From Eisenbergiella tayi (GTDB lineage: Bacteria; Bacillota; Clostridia; Lachnospirales; Lachnospiraceae), in NCBI RefSeq assembly GCF_001881565.1, contig NZ_MPDJ01000001.1, positions 988,829 to 1,052,828 on the forward strand: DNA of 64,000 nucleotides. The letters run 5' to 3'. The notes below the pieces were generated by a model that searched no databases, was not told the origin of the DNA, and saw only the letters and a list, made by a program, of their open reading frames with translations. A program made the translations under genes and the position numbers. How positions within the stretch are numbered: the first letter of the stretch is position 1; each line of letters starts with the position of its first letter. Shown in pieces: positions 63,095 through 64,000 of this stretch.

Positions 63095-63124
63095 ATTATA
63101 AAGAAAATATACCGTATATGTCAA
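63095..63124 (-). promoter_or_regulatory. Promoter of the CorC-type gene
   Basis: Minus strand TTGACA (63119-63124), 18-base spacer, TATAAT (63095-63100). Confidence 0.85.
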
Positions 63125-63154
63125 GGAAAGTGCCGGCTTCCTACTATTAATTTT

Positions 63155-64000
63155 TTATAAAAATGATTCTGCCGGTTCATAACCGGAATGTTCCACCGTA
63201 TCTGCTATCACCAGCCGTCTGCCTCCGGTAATTTCAATTGCCTGCTTAATGCCCATCCCTTCACATGGATTCAGATAGATCATCTGATCCTCACGCAGCC
63301 TATCATAGTATTCTTTCAAATCCCAGGCTGCCCTGTCATTTAGCTGGACTGCCTTCAAATGCGGCATATTTCTCAATACTTCCAAAAGATGAGTGTGCGA
63401 ACCGCAGAAATGTATCATACCGCCGTCAGGATATACAGCTAGCAGTTTATCATCCAACGGCATAATAAATTCCTCATATAACGATGCGGAAAGAAGCTGA
63501 GTGGTACAGCCGCATAGCTGACCATAGCCCGGCGGCTGAGTACGGTTCCAGGAGATAACCGGCTGAAGCTGGCAAGCCGGAATATGCTCCCGATACCATT
63601 GATGGATTTCACATAATAAATCATTGATTATTCCCAGATCATGGGCTGCGGCCTCTGGCTCTGTCAGCATGGCTACCAAAATTTCTTCCCCATATAAATT
63701 AGTTGCAATATTCAGGGCACTCGCAATGGTTGGCAGCCCGAATAACGGAAGCCCTACTTTTGCCTCTGTAAATGCCGACGCCGCTCTTCGGGCGAGCTCC
63801 CATGTTTTATTATTTTCAAGATCCGGCCTCTCCAGGCATCCTACCTCCTGATCCAGATAATGGTTATACCATTGGCCGCCCTGGAAGAAAACCTCCGCCC
63901 CCATTATTTTATCAATAAAATGCACTCCGTAAAATGGAGGTTCAATACACAAGGGAACGAACATTTCTTCATTTTTTATACAATTTACTTTACCGGCCAG
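63155..64000 (-). CDS. Uroporphyrinogen decarboxylase-family protein, C-terminal part (open at right edge)
   Basis: The frame is open to base 64000 (12 more codons before the ATG at 63964), so at least 281 residues are present and the start lies outside. The visible part is the URO-D-like TIM barrel: FFQGGQWYNHYLDQEV, then WNRTQPPGYGQLCGC, the MIHFCGSHTHLLEVL metal/substrate segment and the C-terminal ITGGRRLVIAD. Such stand-alone Clostridial members (MtaA/CmuA-like) are usually methyltransferases or corrinoid-linked enzymes rather than heme enzymes. The specific substrate is unknown. Confidence 0.78.
   Translation of the reverse strand: MAGKVNCIKNEEMFVPLCIEPPFYGVHFIDKIMGAEVFFQGGQWYNHYLDQEVGCLERPDLENNKTWELARRAASAFTEAKVGLPLFGLPTIASALNIATNLYGEEILVAMLTEPEAAAHDLGIINDLLCEIHQWYREHIPACQLQPVISWNRTQPPGYGQLCGCTTQLLSASLYEEFIMPLDDKLLAVYPDGGMIHFCGSHTHLLEVLRNMPHLKAVQLNDRAAWDLKEYYDRLREDQMIYLNPCEGMGIKQAIEITGGRRLVIADTVEHSGYEPAESFL

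Noticed and set aside
62855..63124. M-box magnesium riboswitch before the CorC-type gene
   Set aside because: The conserved M-box sequence blocks are not visible; the leader is too short for that fold.

Overview
The window looks like a chromosome segment of a Gram-positive, low-to-mid GC gut anaerobe of the class Clostridia, most likely Lachnospiraceae. This rests on gene content: type III glutamine synthetase, an IreB/RuvX/DUF1292 cluster, RNase J, FtsEX with an M23 hydrolase, a CIRCE-controlled hrcA-grpE-dnaK-dnaJ operon, a DUF6465 Lys/Ala/Pro-rich protein, HPr/Crh-like proteins without the catalytic His, and a PucR/CdaR-type regulator. The assignment is inference; no rRNA is present. Nearly every gene is on the minus strand. 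The plus-strand exceptions are an HPr-like gene (23 kb), an MFS transporter (29 kb), a LytTR/DUF3021 pair and a flavoprotein (41-42.6 kb), and a decayed gene (54.9 kb).

Layout. 0-7.5 kb: a multi-PAS sensor cut by the left edge, an S41 protease, an M23 hydrolase with ftsX and ftsE, and a PucR-type regulator. 7.7-11 kb: WecG-like glycosyltransferase, CPBP protease, CvfB and acyl-ACP thioesterase. 11.2-12.3 kb: a HEPN/MNT toxin-antitoxin pair lying between an intact tRNA-Gln(CUG) and a second copy of that tRNA's 3' end, which looks like a tiny integrated island. 12.5-14.6 kb: glnN. 15.3-23 kb: trhP, trmR, a short MltG-like protein, ylbF, rnj, fur, DUF1292, ruvX, ireB and mtaB. 23-28.8 kb: Crh-like HPr, thiI, cysteine desulfurase, rsmE, prmA and a NUDIX protein. 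29-36.3 kb: MFS transporter, heat-shock operon and DUF6465 protein. 36.4-40.5 kb: a PhoPR-like two-component pair behind a Na/Pi cotransporter with a Pho-box-like array upstream. 41-54 kb: LytTR/DUF3021, flavoprotein, UppP, patatin, aminotransferase, CobS-like, DUF3048 lipoprotein, and a flippase/DHHW/MBOAT surface-polymer acylation set, then TcdA. 54.5-64 kb: second Crh-like protein, gene remnant, cytidylate-kinase-like protein, MarR plus heterodimeric ABC exporter, HAD phosphatase, CorC/CNNM-type transporter with an attenuator-like leader, and a URO-D-like protein cut by the right edge.

The most unusual content is not coding. Four intergenic sites hold very long near-perfect palindromes (276-378 bp) that fall into two families of two copies each: A at 15.05-15.34 and 38.55-38.82 kb, B at 46.18-46.50 and 54.07-54.44 kb. 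Within a family the apical core is conserved, with compensatory base-pair changes, while the long outer arms differ completely in sequence between copies yet stay self-complementary. That is the reverse of a MITE or IS remnant and suggests two structured RNAs or structure-selected DNA elements that I do not recognise. Wobble pairs and neighbouring U-tracts hint that A is read on the minus strand and B on the plus strand.

Several genes converge on tRNA chemistry: TrhP and TrmR (5-methoxyuridine at position 34), MtaB and TcdA (ms2 and cyclic t6A at position 37), and ThiI with a cysteine desulfurase (4-thiouridine at position 8). Others converge on the envelope: FtsEX/M23, UppP, flippase/DHHW/MBOAT, and WecG-like.
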